Positions 49,445-60,244 of a DNA stretch of 64,000 nucleotides are shown one piece after another (within the stretch, counting starts at the first letter, position 1; each line of letters begins with the position of its first letter). The stretch comes from Crambe crambe (taxonomy: Eukaryota > Porifera > Demospongiae > Poecilosclerida > Crambeidae). A model generated the notes under the pieces. It did no database searches, was not told where the DNA came from, and saw only the letters and a list, made by a program, of their open reading frames with translations. The position numbers were made by a program, and so were the translations under genes. The stretch is from assembly GCA_963924555.1 (NCBI GenBank), contig OZ004582.1, positions 6,882,001-6,946,000 of the forward strand, written 5' to 3'.

Positions 49445-51858
49445 ATGAGTACTCTTCCAAAAAAGAAAAGAGTTGTATGTAAGCAAAATCTGTGCTTCAA
49501 ACTTTCTCCTTTATATCTGTGTCTACTTAGATGAGAAAGAGTTCACTTTGCAGCATGTTTTGCAGAATCTCCAGGTAATCCAATCCCTAGCAGACCTCCC
49601 CCAGACCATCTTCCCCTCAGCTCCATTATTAGATAGATACCTCTTAACCTCCTGATAATATCACGTAGGGATATCGTCTGGCTACAGGCAGTGTTAGTGC
49701 CCAACAAGAAAGGGAGTACAGACAGCTTTATGGTAAGTATTTCTAATACTGGCAGTGTTTATTAGTGCTCAGCAAGCAGACAACAATTTTTATGGTAATG
49801 ATACAATATACTGTGAGGACGAAAATTAATAAGGGGTGTGGTCTAGTGTTTGAAGCACATACACTGCATCCTTACATCTGGGAGCAAGCAGTGAGTGCTC
49901 TGGCCAATTTTACCTGGTCAAAGTTCCTGTCAAGGATTCTGTTGGGATTTACAATAATGCTGGGATGAAAATAAAGGATGATATCACTATAGCTATCTAG
50001 TCCCAATATCATGCATAATTATTGAACCAACTTAATCATCAAACTTACACATCAATATTAGCTACTGTTAAGTGAAATTTGTATACTAAGGTTTGCTTTC
50101 AGAATAAATTCACTGCCTGGGCTTGCTGTACTAATTATTTCAAGGTGACGATGAAGGTAGACTATATGGAGCTCTGATCACAGGGGCAGGAAAGTTGCCC
50201 TCAATAACAAAGGTTACCAGCAAACCTGGAGATGTGCGCAGTGGATGTAACAGAAAGAGAACTAGAAAAAGACGCAGAAAGAGAAGAAAAAATCCCACAT
50301 CAGTTGAATCAACGTCAGGTAATTTAGAAGAAGAACTTGAAGAACCACCTGCCAATGAAGCAGCTTCCATTGATATTAACAAGCCTTCCAACTTGGTTGC
50401 TGCGTGTTACAATAGCAGCGATAGCAACAGTAACAATGAGTTAGACTCATCAAGAGGAGCAAAACGTAAAGAACATTACCATATACCAACTGAAATCCAA
50501 GCAATGTTTGAAGAAAATGAATTGGAGATTTCAGAAAGTGTGGAAAAGGTGGATAAAGACAAGAAATTGCCACTCAATTTTGATGGAGGCGAGACACTGG
50601 GTTTCTTTCAGTCGGCTGACTCCAGTTCATCTGATGATGGAATTGAATCGTCTTCATACACTGGATCTAGTCATAAAGGCATCATGAAAGGAAAACTGCC
50701 CAGAAAGTGGGATGAAAAAAAAGCACAATGGGTGTACGGAGCTTCAAAACTTTCCAGTTACACTTGCTGGAAATGTAGCAATGTCGGTCACTTGCCTCAA
50801 GACTGCAGAATTAGTGTGGGTGATGGGACAGCAGCACGACCGTGTAAGGAAGACAAGATTCCACAATCCTTACAAAGCTTCTACGCCACCTGCCGTGAGA
50901 TAAAGCGTAAAAAGGGACAGAGGTGTGCTGAGTGTGGTTTGCATAGCAACCTTGCTTACTGCTTAGATTGCCGGTAAGAATTATAGTAAGAACTTTTGAA
51001 TAATGGACACTTTGAAGCTAATGTTTTAGAGTAAAGGCAGTGTCCTTTATCAGTACTACCCTTCCCTTCTCATCAGTAAGGTACTTTGTCTTCTCTTATG
51101 TATTTCAGGTCAGTCCACTGTGACGGAAAAGGTCACCTTGCCTCTCACTTGTTGGCTCATCCTTCACACCACTTGCTCTACTCCTTTAAACTGGAGAGAC
51201 TGGTAAGCTTAGTCTAAGATCCACTGTATAGCATGAATTTTTTCACAGGATAAAAGTAAAAAATTGAAGTGTGAATAATATAAATCCACCCCCCCCCCTG
51301 GATTAAAGATTGAAGTCAGTCATGATCCATGAAAATTTGACCCCCCCCCCCCCCCCCCCCCCCATTTAATTTCTGAATTGAACACTGTTAATTTTCTTCT
51401 CTGAATTGATTGATTGTCCCATCAATTTTTCCCCCTATAGCTGAAGTGTTGCAAACCAACTTGTGAGGTTGTGAATGTGTACGAGCTACTGATGTGTTCA
51501 CACTGTCTTGGAAAGGCTTTTTCACAGCATTACTCCATGCTTAATGCTGTTTGGTAAGTGGGACCCACAGGGTGCAGTGATGAAGTGGGATAGAGAGAGA
51601 CTTTGATCCTATTGATTACATGCAGGTCAGGTGCTGGTTTAAAGAAGATAACTAATGCTCTTTGTTGTGAGGAACACTTCCAGTGGTAAATAATATTAGG
51701 GATAGTAGCAGCAATAATACGGCAGTATTTTTGTTTCTTCTTTCACTTGCAGGCACCGTATGAATTGTTCCAATGTGGAGGATGATCATTTCATTGATAA
51801 ACAAAAACTTCACTCTCAAAGTAACATGGATGGTCTACTTAGTGAATTCTTCTTTTGA
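49445..51858 (+). CDS. CCHC zinc-knuckle, Cys/His-rich nuclear-type protein (unrecognised family)
   Basis: Eight exons in perfect phase: 49445-49478, 49531-49574, 49669-49732, 50145-50973, 51109-51202, 51441-51553, 51626-51685, 51753-51858 (447 residues). Starts MSTLPKKKRVVYEKEF. Residues 83-96 are a dense Arg/Lys run, a likely nuclear or RNA-binding signal; an acidic Ser-rich stretch follows. A zinc knuckle CWKCSNVGHLPQDC lies at 255-268. Four small exons then encode many paired Cys/His: CAECGLHSNLAYCLDC, HCDGKGHLASH, KCCKPTC, CSHCLGKAF, CCEEHFQWHRMNC. The spacing suggests two or three further zinc sites, distantly reminiscent of UPF1-type CH or MYND modules, but I cannot assign it. An RNA-related role is inference from the knuckle and basic run. 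No intron or frame problem. Confidence 0.75.
51341..51363. repeat. Poly-C run
   Basis: Twenty-three C in an intron of the zinc-knuckle gene, after a shorter C-run near 51290. Confidence 0.9.
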
Positions 51859-52214
51859 TAAATTAATTTGATATACGGTATACTCAATTATGCGTACGCG
51901 TACATGTACATAAGACGCTCGATCACGTGATAGGATAAAATTGAAATTAGTGACCTTTCACAATAATTATTGTGAGTGCAGCATGCAAGGTGATGCAACT
52001 TGCATCTGGCCGGCTCGTTCTGTGAGTTAAGTATTATGAGTCTACTCTATAGTCTCCAGTGTGTGTTGGCTAGCCTGCTAACTTAATAGCTGGCTATAGC
52101 TGTTACTACTGTGTGACTATTTCTATCTACAAACTCTATGCCTCTATGATACAGGGCTGAACACATGCTGGGGTTATGTTAAAGTACTGATGTAAGTAAG
52201 CTGGAGGTCTGGAT
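51859..52214. promoter_or_regulatory. Spacer and probable promoter of STARD7
   Basis: About 350 bp between the stop of the zinc-knuckle gene and the first ATG of STARD7, same strand. Contains ATGCGTACGCGTACATG near 51889 but no clear core promoter element. Confidence 0.35.
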
Positions 52215-55200
52215 ATGTTTGGTGGTCATGTGACTAGGACCTGGAGGTTGGCAGGTGGATACATCCGCTGGATGCAGAAGAGATGGTTGGTCAAGAGAGG
52301 TGTCTCATTCAGCAGAATGGTGGGTCACCTCAGGAAGTCAAGGTAAGAGATTTTTTGCATATAGAAGTACATTGCCTCCCCTTCAAAATATAATGGTCAT
52401 GAGAATCAGCTTATTTGTTCCAACCAATTCTCAAGGAAGGGTACACCCAATCTCACCTTTTGCTCTTTTTTTTTTTTAAATTATGCCTCTTGCTGGCTTT
52501 AATTCTCTTAGTGTATGCGAAATTTCTTGGTACCATTCTTTATATGTATGATTTGCAAGACTCTACTCACATGATTACCATGTTGTTATGGAGTTCTTCT
52601 ATTCTTATGCTCTTAGATATAGTAGCCGGTCATTCCATTGTTCTGAGAAGAACCACACTCCGACAGGACGTGTGCTATTGGGTGGAGCGGTTGCTTTCAT
52701 TTGGGAGAGAGAAAGAATTTCCAATGAGGAGATCATGAGGTAAAGATTAAATCCAATCTGATCATTGCAGTTATTTGTTTGTTTGTTTATTTATTTATTT
52801 GTTTGTTTGTTTTCTCTTAGCTGCTTAACAGAGTATCTGCAGAGAACATCGAATGATTTGCACCTCTCTTTTGATATAGAAGAAACAAGACGAGAAACTG
52901 AAACAGAAAAAAAAGAACAGATTGCTAATTCTTTGCTAGGTCCTGCCACTGATAACACTCCGGCACTTTCTTCCATTCAGACAGGCTTCAGCTTCTCAGA
53001 AACTAGCAAACAAGTGGCAGTCACTACCTCTAATAGTGTTGCAGAATTGTCCAATCCGGGTCCTTGGTCACTGTGGGATTACTTGTCGTGGACAAAGAGT
53101 GTCATCTTACCGTGGAAGAGTACTGCTGTCATTGAAGACCAAAAAGAACCAAAGTTATCATTAAGTGATGATCAAAAAGAATCATTAAGTGAAGACCAAA
53201 AGCAATCAAATGTATCAACAAATGTGATTGAATTGGATGTCGATAACTTAATGAAGTACTCAGAGGCCAAGAAAAATAAGGATTTTGACACATATTCTGA
53301 AGAACGGCATTCAAGACCACCTCTTCTGAGTCCGCTGCAGAGGAATGAAAGATGCATGCTCTCGTTTAGTTCACTAATGCTAAAAGTCCTTGAAGAAACT
53401 GCTAAGAAGAAGCTATCCAATATTGTACAAGGTCATCGTAGTAAGCAAATATCAGAGGGCTTGGAAAGTATTTCAGCTATTATGGACGAGTCGTCAATCT
53501 CTGATTTGGCGTGCATCGGTACTTCTTTGCCAACTCACCAGATTGCAATGAAATCCCATTGGAACAAGAATTGGTACAAGTATTACATGGAATTGGAATG
53601 GAACACGGATACCACACCTGCCGTTAATCCCAAAGTCAGTTTATTAGAGCTGGATGAGAAGTTTGTGCTCCTGTTAGATTTATTGCAGTACGTATCAGAT
53701 CGAACCAGACCATTAGCTCTTCCATTCCTTGACTATTTTAGAGACCAATTTCTCATGGAGGATTGTTTTAGGGTAGACCCTGCCATGAAGAGCAAATTTA
53801 GACAAAAACTAAAGGCTGCTAAAGAACAATGCGATGAAGTTTTATCGAAAGTCTTAGACCATTCTAACGAAGATAGTTTTGTACTCAATAGATATAAAAC
53901 AAGCTCGACATGCCATCCCAGTTTCAGAATAGATCTTTGTTGTGAGGGTCTTGGATCACGGGTTCATGGTTTGGACAATGTGTTGGTATGCGTACTGAAG
54001 GACGGGAAGTTAACACTCCAAACTACCGCTGACATAATACCAAAAGCTGATTCTTTATCACCATCTTCACTAGATAGTTCTACTAGTAAATCAGGTGAGT
54101 ATCAAAGAGCCCCCAATTTTGGTGGAATAAATTTTTTCGTGAAATTTAATACCATGAAAATATTACCCCACAATATAATACAGTATCCAAGGACTGTGAA
54201 TAGAACAATACAAAGGAAACCATTCACGATATAATTATGTATAACCCTCAAAAAGAATGCAGTCTTGTAACTATTGGAAGGAGATACAGTTCCTGTGTTT
54301 ACATTTCAGGAAGTCAATGGTTCCAGAATCATTATATATTTACCCTATTGTTCCACTCTATTTATCCACCCTATTCAACTTTATTTTCAGAGAGTTTTCT
54401 TGCAGACTGGGAATTCATGACTGAAGGCACTCACTACAAAGTCTTCCGCAAACCCTTCAGAGACACAGGTCTATTTCAGTATAAGGTCATAGGTCAATTC
54501 CAAGATATCACAGCTAGGAATTTCTTTGAGGCTCAAGTAAGGAGGATGTCTCAATTTGTACATAATGGGTGTTTATTGCCTGAGGTATAGTGGGAATGTA
54601 GTACTTCCTGTGGTGTTGGAAATTTTGAATCCATATCTAGGAATTCATATAGGTAGTGCTTCACTTGATACCTTGACTGTTCATTATAATTTCTCAATTC
54701 TTAACATTTCAAATTTCAAACACCAGCTGATAGAGTGGTTGGTTTGCTCTCTGCTGGTTTTTTTTTTGTTTGTTTGTTTTTGGTTTTTTTTGTTTTTGTT
54801 TTTTTTGTTGTTGTTTTTTGTTGGTTTTTTTTTGTTTTTGGTTTTTTTGTTTTTTTGTTTTTTTATTTTGTTTTGTTTTTAATGGTCAAGAATTGAAAAG
54901 TCAGAGCAGATAATTATAGCGAATCAGATAAGTGAATGTAAATCATTATTTTCTCAATGGTGTTTTGCTCTCCTGTGCCTGCATCCATCTGTGTATTGAT
55001 GTATCTACAGGTGAATCAGGAGCACAGGAAAGCTTGGGACGAGTATGCAAAAGAAATGATGACCATCGACCACGATCATATTTCTGGCTCTCGTCTAGTT
55101 CACTGGATCGTCAAATACCCAGTAAGCACATGTGACTGATCACTAGCCATTTTTCTAACGATCTCCTGCACAGCACCTATCCTTAAAGAGATCACACCTC

Positions 55201-56468
55201 CTTATTAAGTTGGTTATTCCTGACCCATAGGTAGTAACAGTTTCATTGTACGTACATACAGAGAAACTGTCACCACCATAAAATTTTGAAGAAATTACAG
55301 CATGAAGAGTATTTTTCTTATGTCTTTGATCTTGTTTGTTTAGTTTCCCATGTCAAAGCGGGAGTACCTGTTTGTGCAGAGATCATGGATAAGTGACGAA
55401 AATGATGTTATTATCATTTTGAGCAGGTACATACGCACATATGAATAATCCACTGACTTCAAGCTGTGACCTTTGACCTAGTTTTTAGCTGTGTGCTTTA
55501 AATAGAATTGATGCTCACAATCTCCTGGTCATCTTAAGACATAGCAGGCCACTATGCCTTCAGTTCCCCCTATGCCTAATGTCTTACCACTATGCTACTA
55601 CTAGAGTCAGATAATGTACTTACAAAACCTTTCAGGTCAACAACACACCCAGATTTTCCAGATTCAGGTTCACATGTGCGAGTCCACGATTACTTCAGTG
55701 ACATGGTTATCAAATCACACTCCACGATTGACGAGTTTGGCATCAATTTTGAGCTCACTTACTTTGACAATCCACAGACTCAGCTTCCTTCTTCCTGTGT
55801 CAATTGGGTAGCCTCATCTGGTAAGTATGTAGTTATTAAAAATACTCCTTACTAGGAGCCATTCAACCTCTAAAATGACCAGGACAACCAAATTCCTAAA
55901 AAATCAATGTATAACACTTGAAAGCATAAAATATAATTTGCTTTTATATATATATATAGTTAGCATGTAGATTTACAGGGCTCACAGTGACACTCTATTG
56001 TATTGTCTGGACAATAGCTAGTTTTAAATGTATAACTAGAATAGAAAAAATGGTTGAAAATGACTAAACAAATGAACCAGAAAATGTCCTGTGACTGACT
56101 CTTATTGTGAGCCAGCAAATCAAGAACACCGTTAGGACCAGCCAGTTTATCCTTTGTAAAGAGGTTGTCCTCATAAAATTAATAGTAGTAATTTTACACT
56201 TCAAATTTTTGTAAACCAAAAAAAAAAAACAAAAAAAAAAAAAAACATCCTCAGTTATAAAATAAGAGATTACAGCTTCAACCACTCTGGATCTATGGGC
56301 TCCTCTCCTCTGTATACTTGATCTAACCTGTAACCACCTTGTATACTGTTCTGTTGGGAATGGACACAATAAAACTGAAGGAATAATAATTATTGTTGTA
56401 TTATAGCTATGCCAGACTTCATGACTAAAATTCACCAAGCAGCACTGTCAAGACAGAATCTTCAATGA
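52215..56468 (+). CDS. STARD7: StAR-related lipid transfer protein 7 with a long inserted region
   Basis: Eight exons in phase: 52215-52342, 52560-52739, 52821-54094, 54391-54536, 55011-55121, 55344-55426, 55636-55820, 56407-56468 (722 residues). The START domain occupies about 528-720: DWEFMTEGTHYKVFRKP, LFQYKVIGQFQDITARNFFE, RLVHWIVKYPFPMSKREYLF, YFDNPQTQLPSSCVNWVASS and MPDF, diagnostic of STARD7, a phosphatidylcholine carrier acting at mitochondria. Exon 1 (RTWRLAGGYIRWMQKRW) is Arg/Trp-rich and free of acids, like a mitochondrial presequence. Exon 3 adds about 425 residues with acidic DQKE repeats and a conserved-looking helical part; the vertebrate protein is only about half this length, so this insert is unusual. 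The C-terminal tail after the START domain is very short. Confidence 0.9.
54757..54882. repeat. T/TTTTTG-rich low-complexity tract
   Basis: About 125 bp of T-runs separated by single or double G in a STARD7 intron. Confidence 0.85.
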
Positions 56469-57155
56469 CTTGAGTCATTCTATTAGTGTATTGTGATTAA
56501 TTATATTATTTATTTATTTTTTGCTTGTATAATAGGTAATATCAACTATATTATCATAAATTCAATTTCATAATTTAATTGCCAGAATAACAATAATTAT
56601 TATAATTATCTATACAATTATACATCAATTTGGTTGCTACATGTTTATTGTATGAACCTGCACAGAAAGAAAAAACAAAAACACTAATATAAAATTCAAC
56701 CTGCTTATTATTAGGATAGCAGAGTGTACATGTGGGGTTAGATTAGAACTTCATCAGCCATGTCAGTGTTAGCAGGTGAAAAGTGAAGGCAAAAATTAAT
56801 GCAACACCACTGTGCTGAGTGAAGTTATATTATGCATGCTTCAAATTTTGGATAAAGACCTGGATAAAGACCTGGCTACTTATATCTAGCATGACTTTCA
56901 CCTGAACTGATTAGTTGGTGAATTTTCTGTCATGCTTACGTTACATAGTTCACAATCATTACCAGCTGAATGAAAATTTTGCACACTGGAACCTCTGAAT
57001 GATGGACACACTTAGGACCCAGCTTGTAGAGAAGTTGTCCTCTTTTGGAGCTTATTTTGTAGAGAGTTATACAACTTTGTTGAAAAAAGTGTCCTTTCCT
57101 TAATCGGAGGTTCCACTGTTATGTAGCACATCCCTAATTACATACCTATGTGTCT
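56469..57155. other. Spacer between convergent STARD7 and ATP5PF
   Basis: A+T-rich DNA holding one compact inverted-repeat element at 56984-57118. No coding exon. Confidence 0.55.
56984..57118. mobile_element. CACTGGAACCTC inverted-repeat element, compact copy
   Basis: Left end CACTGGAACCTCTGAATGAT then GGACAC; right end GTGTCC then CGGAGGTTCCACTG. About 135 bp, non-coding. Fragments with the same words occur near 8493, 9417, 17195 and 20857, so this is one of the commonest dispersed repeats here. Confidence 0.65.
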
Positions 57156-57722
57156 TCACTGCTGGGGTGGAGACTCTGAAGAGTCCAATGGAGGGAGCTC
57201 AGGTGCTGGTGGGTCCTTGAACTCGAAGGTTGGGAACTTAGACACATCCTCATCTCCATAGATGCCCTTGATTCTTTTAATTTCATCTGACAGGCGCTTC
57301 TCCTCTTCAGGAGTTACATCTGGAAGTTTGCCACTTTTAGATTTGTCCCGATATTCCTGTAAATTCATCAGAAAGTGGCTATGATTGATTACAGTAAATC
57401 CAGCAACCACTCTGTAACCATTTCTAGATCCCTGTGTATATAAAGAGCTAGAAGTCTCTCATACCTATTCCTGTAAATTCATCAGAAAGTGGCTATGATT
57501 GATTACAGTAAATCCAGCAACCACTCTGTAACCATTTCTAGATCCCTGTGTATATAAAGAGCTAGAAGTCTCTCATACCTTTATTTTCTGCAAGAAAAGT
57601 TGTTTAATTGGGTCTTCCGTTGGCTGAGGTTTTGCACTGAGCACAGCACCCACTGTCAGCTGTCTGGAAGATGCTAGGACCGTGAAAGACGAAGGAAACT
57701 TCCTGAGCAAATGTGCAGCCAT
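57156..57722 (-). CDS. ATP5PF: ATP synthase coupling factor 6, mitochondrial (F6)
   Basis: Two coding exons, 57722-57579 and 57356-57156, join in phase 0 to 114 residues. Residues 1-30 (MAAHLLRKFPSSFTVLASSR) are a mitochondrial presequence. The mature part has DPIKQLFLQKIKEYRDKSKS and GDEDVSKFPTFEFKDP, the F6 signatures. F6 is part of the peripheral stalk linking F1 to Fo. The first of the in-frame ATGs (57791) was rejected because the residues before MAAH are not presequence-like and lie at the promoter side. The intron is duplicated in tandem; see the repeat at 57352-57579. Divergent from MRPS6. Confidence 0.93.
57352..57579. repeat. 114-bp tandem duplication spanning the ATP5PF intron and both splice sites
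   Basis: 57352-57465 and 57466-57579 appear identical. Each unit contains an entire small intron on the minus strand (GTATGAGAG ... AATTTACAG). Between the two lies GAATAG flanked by AG and GT, a six-base would-be exon that would insert a stop. Confidence 0.9.
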
Positions 57723-58050
57723 CTTTGTTTTGCTGTGAGGTCGAGAGGTCACGGTTTCATTATAGCACCTCAAATTCCAAATAAAGCACACCCCATTTTA
57801 AATAGAGCGCGCCACCAATCTCGAAATGGAGCACATCAGGGATGAAGAATTGCTGGCTTAAGCCATTTCTATCTATGCTTAAGCTAAGAGTGAAGCTGGT
57901 ATGATTTGATAGCATCCATAGAGTTATCAGCAAAAAGCTAGCTGGTCTGGGAATAAGACATTTCAGCCTTGCACCCAGGCCTGAGGCAGGAGAGGCAGGA
58001 TACAAAGCTAAAATTCAACTACACATCCAATTATAGGTTTCGTTTTCGAC
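57723..58050. promoter_or_regulatory. Bidirectional promoter region, ATP5PF / MRPS6
   Basis: Only 328 bp separate the two divergent start codons, so the promoters must be shared or abutting. Contains GC-richer DNA near 57805-57815 (AGCGCGCC) but no TATA. Confidence 0.55.
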
Positions 58051-58528
58051 ATGGTGAGTTATCAGATAGCGTTGATCCTTCGTGCTGCGGGAAGACCAGA
58101 TCTTGTCAAGTCTCTGAAGAGAGTATGTACAACTATATTGCAAGAGGGTAACATCATCAAGAAACTGGAAAATCTTGGAGAGAGAAAACTACCCTATAAG
58201 ATAATCAAAAACCACGAAAAATTTCTGCTTGGAAGGTATTTACATACTAATCTTTATGTCTGAACTCGGAACTATGGTCCATTGAATTTGAGAGTCTAGA
58301 GGTATCCCTTTTCTCTAAGTGTGGTTCTTCACTGTATAGCAGTAAATTTTTGTGGGTTCAAAAATGTTTGCAAATTGGCACCATAAAATCCACATTTTTT
58401 TGTTTTATTTTTGCAGATATTTTGTCCTAGATATTGAGGCACCACCTTATTCTGTATTACCACTGAAAGAGAAAATTGGAGAAGATAGTGATGTAATAAG
58501 AGCAACTCTATTCAAACCAGAGAGCTAA
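58051..58528 (+). CDS. MRPS6: Mitochondrial ribosomal protein bS6m
   Basis: Exons 58051-58235 and 58417-58528 give 98 residues. The sequence MVSYQIALILRAAGRPDLVK, LENLGERKLPYKI, YFVLDIEAPP and DVIRATLF follows the S6 fold (two strand-helix units) and the metazoan MRPS6 pattern. Part of the small mitochondrial ribosomal subunit. Lacks the extra C-terminal tail of mammalian MRPS6. Donor GTATTT is slightly weak, acceptor TTGCAG is good. Confidence 0.93.
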
Positions 58529-58749
58529 AACAATTACAAAAGTTATTATCATCAAATTTCGGATCATATACTTCAATGGCCATTGTCCATTAATATAATG
58601 AATGCATGTGACGTGGGCATATAATATCCTATATAGCTACCGGTATATATATGGGCGGGGCTACTGGTTTAGCTGACCCTTTACCATATTTTGATAGTAA
58701 AGGGTCGTCTTGCATACTAGATCTGTGGGGGCGTGGTCCCAAGACAAAA

Positions 58750-60096
58750 ATGGCTTCGAATACACAACAACTAGAGTCGGAGAAGGTCTCAGTAGTAGAC
58801 TATTACTTTCTGGACGGATTCTTCCAAAGCGACCTCTCAGACAAGTATTCCTGTCCAATATGCCTTTCCCCCGTACAGAGAGAAGCCTTTTTAACAGAAT
58901 GCTGTGGAAAACATTTCTGCTTCCGGTGTATCTCCAGGATGGTAGGCACTAAACCTTGTCCTATGTGCAAAGCCCACCCTTTGGTGATCTTTCCGAACAA
59001 GGAGCGACAGAGAGAGATAAAAGAACTGAGTGTGTGTTGTCCAGTTTCCTGCAAACACCAAGATGTGGAAGTTGAAAGTTCAGATGAGAGTGTTGATCAG
59101 ACAAAGAAGGACCAAGATATGCAAACTGCCCTAATGTGTAAATGGATTGGAAAATTGTCCCAAGTCGATGCCCACCTGGTTGAGGTTCATAAAGAGGACA
59201 AAAGATGGAAAGTATGTTGTGATTTAGAGTCCTTGTCGAGCCAGCAGAGACCAGATGGTGCACAAAGAAAAGTGTGTGTATTTCATCTCAACCAACGTTT
59301 GCAGGAGATGAACATCGGCAGTGAACAGCATCACCACCATCATCATCATCAGATCATGGTCGTTCCATCATCACCCGAGTTCCTCACCACAAGTATGAAT
59401 CCTAATCCTCCTACTGTTTCACACTATCAAGGCACCAATCCAGCTACCAGTCCTGTTCACAGCCAACAAAGTCATTCTAGTTCAACACAATCATCGCCAC
59501 TTGGAGCTAGTTCGACACAAACTAGTTCTTTTAGCGGACAAAATGAGTATACTTCTTGTCAATATTCTGTGGAAATATCAGAGCCTGAGGCAACGCTAAG
59601 TGACTCTTCACATACAACTGGAGTTGATGGACATGCACGTCAAGATTCTCAAGAGGCAGCATCAGAGCAAGTAATTGCAGCACAGCATGCCACAAATATG
59701 CCCACACTTGCACCACAGAACTCGGCATCACATGGTACACATGGGAATGTGACTTCACAGTCTGCTAGTTCACAACCCTATGAACCCCCTCCTTCTCCTC
59801 CTGAACAGGCACAGCACCCATATCACCATCACCGGGGACATCATCATCATCATCATCGTCATCATCACCACAGGCCACCATTTGGACCACCTCCACATGC
59901 ACCCCATGTTGCTGAATATGGTCCTTTCTTTCAGCCTGGACCACGGTTTTGGAGAGGTCCTGGACCCAGGGGACACTTTCACCATCCTCGTCATCACCAT
60001 GGTCACCCTGGACATCACCACGGTCACCCTGGACATCACCACGGTCACCCTGGTCATCACCATGGTCAACATCACCATGGGTGCCATAATGAATAA
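58750..60096 (+). CDS. RING finger protein 1 of tandem trio, His-rich tail
   Basis: Intronless, 448 residues. The ATG at 58750 was chosen over 58651 because the N-terminus then matches its two neighbours. A conserved DYYFLDGFFQSD block precedes a RING (C35, C38, C51/52, H55, C57, C60, C70, C73; core ECCGKHFCFRC), then FPNKERQREIKEL. A single TRAF-type zinc-finger remnant (CKWIGKLSQVDAHLVEVH) sits near 131-150. The middle is Ser/Gln-rich, and the last 90 residues are extraordinarily His-rich, with HHHGHPG repeats. No MATH or coiled-coil domain is visible. Predicted E3 ubiquitin ligase; the TRAF-like finger suggests signalling. The His tail could bind metal (inference). Confidence 0.85.
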   Translation: MASNTQQLESEKVSVVDYYFLDGFFQSDLSDKYSCPICLSPVQREAFLTECCGKHFCFRCISRMVGTKPCPMCKAHPLVIFPNKERQREIKELSVCCPVSCKHQDVEVESSDESVDQTKKDQDMQTALMCKWIGKLSQVDAHLVEVHKEDKRWKVCCDLESLSSQQRPDGAQRKVCVFHLNQRLQEMNIGSEQHHHHHHHQIMVVPSSPEFLTTSMNPNPPTVSHYQGTNPATSPVHSQQSHSSSTQSSPLGASSTQTSSFSGQNEYTSCQYSVEISEPEATLSDSSHTTGVDGHARQDSQEAASEQVIAAQHATNMPTLAPQNSASHGTHGNVTSQSASSQPYEPPPSPPEQAQHPYHHHRGHHHHHHRHHHHRPPFGPPPHAPHVAEYGPFFQPGPRFWRGPGPRGHFHHPRHHHGHPGHHHGHPGHHHGHPGHHHGQHHHGCHNE

Positions 60097-60182
60097 GTCT
60101 TAAGTTAGCTAGTTATGAATGGAAGCTAGCATTTCCTGACCAGTCTAGAATACTAATAATCGTTTCCACGATCGACATAGAT

Positions 60183-60193
60183 TGCGCATGCGT
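60183..60193. promoter_or_regulatory. NRF1-like palindrome upstream of RING gene 2
   Basis: TGCGCATGCGT about 50 bp before the ATG at 60245, in a 148-bp spacer. Confidence 0.5.
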
Positions 60194-60244
60194 GTACAAT
60201 GAAGCGTCGCAGCTCCGCCTTCTTTAAAGCATAAAGTGTTTACA

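Noticed and set aside
59531-60087. Minus-strand frames opposite the His-rich tail
   Set aside because: Met/Val-rich complement of His codons; shadows of RING gene 1.
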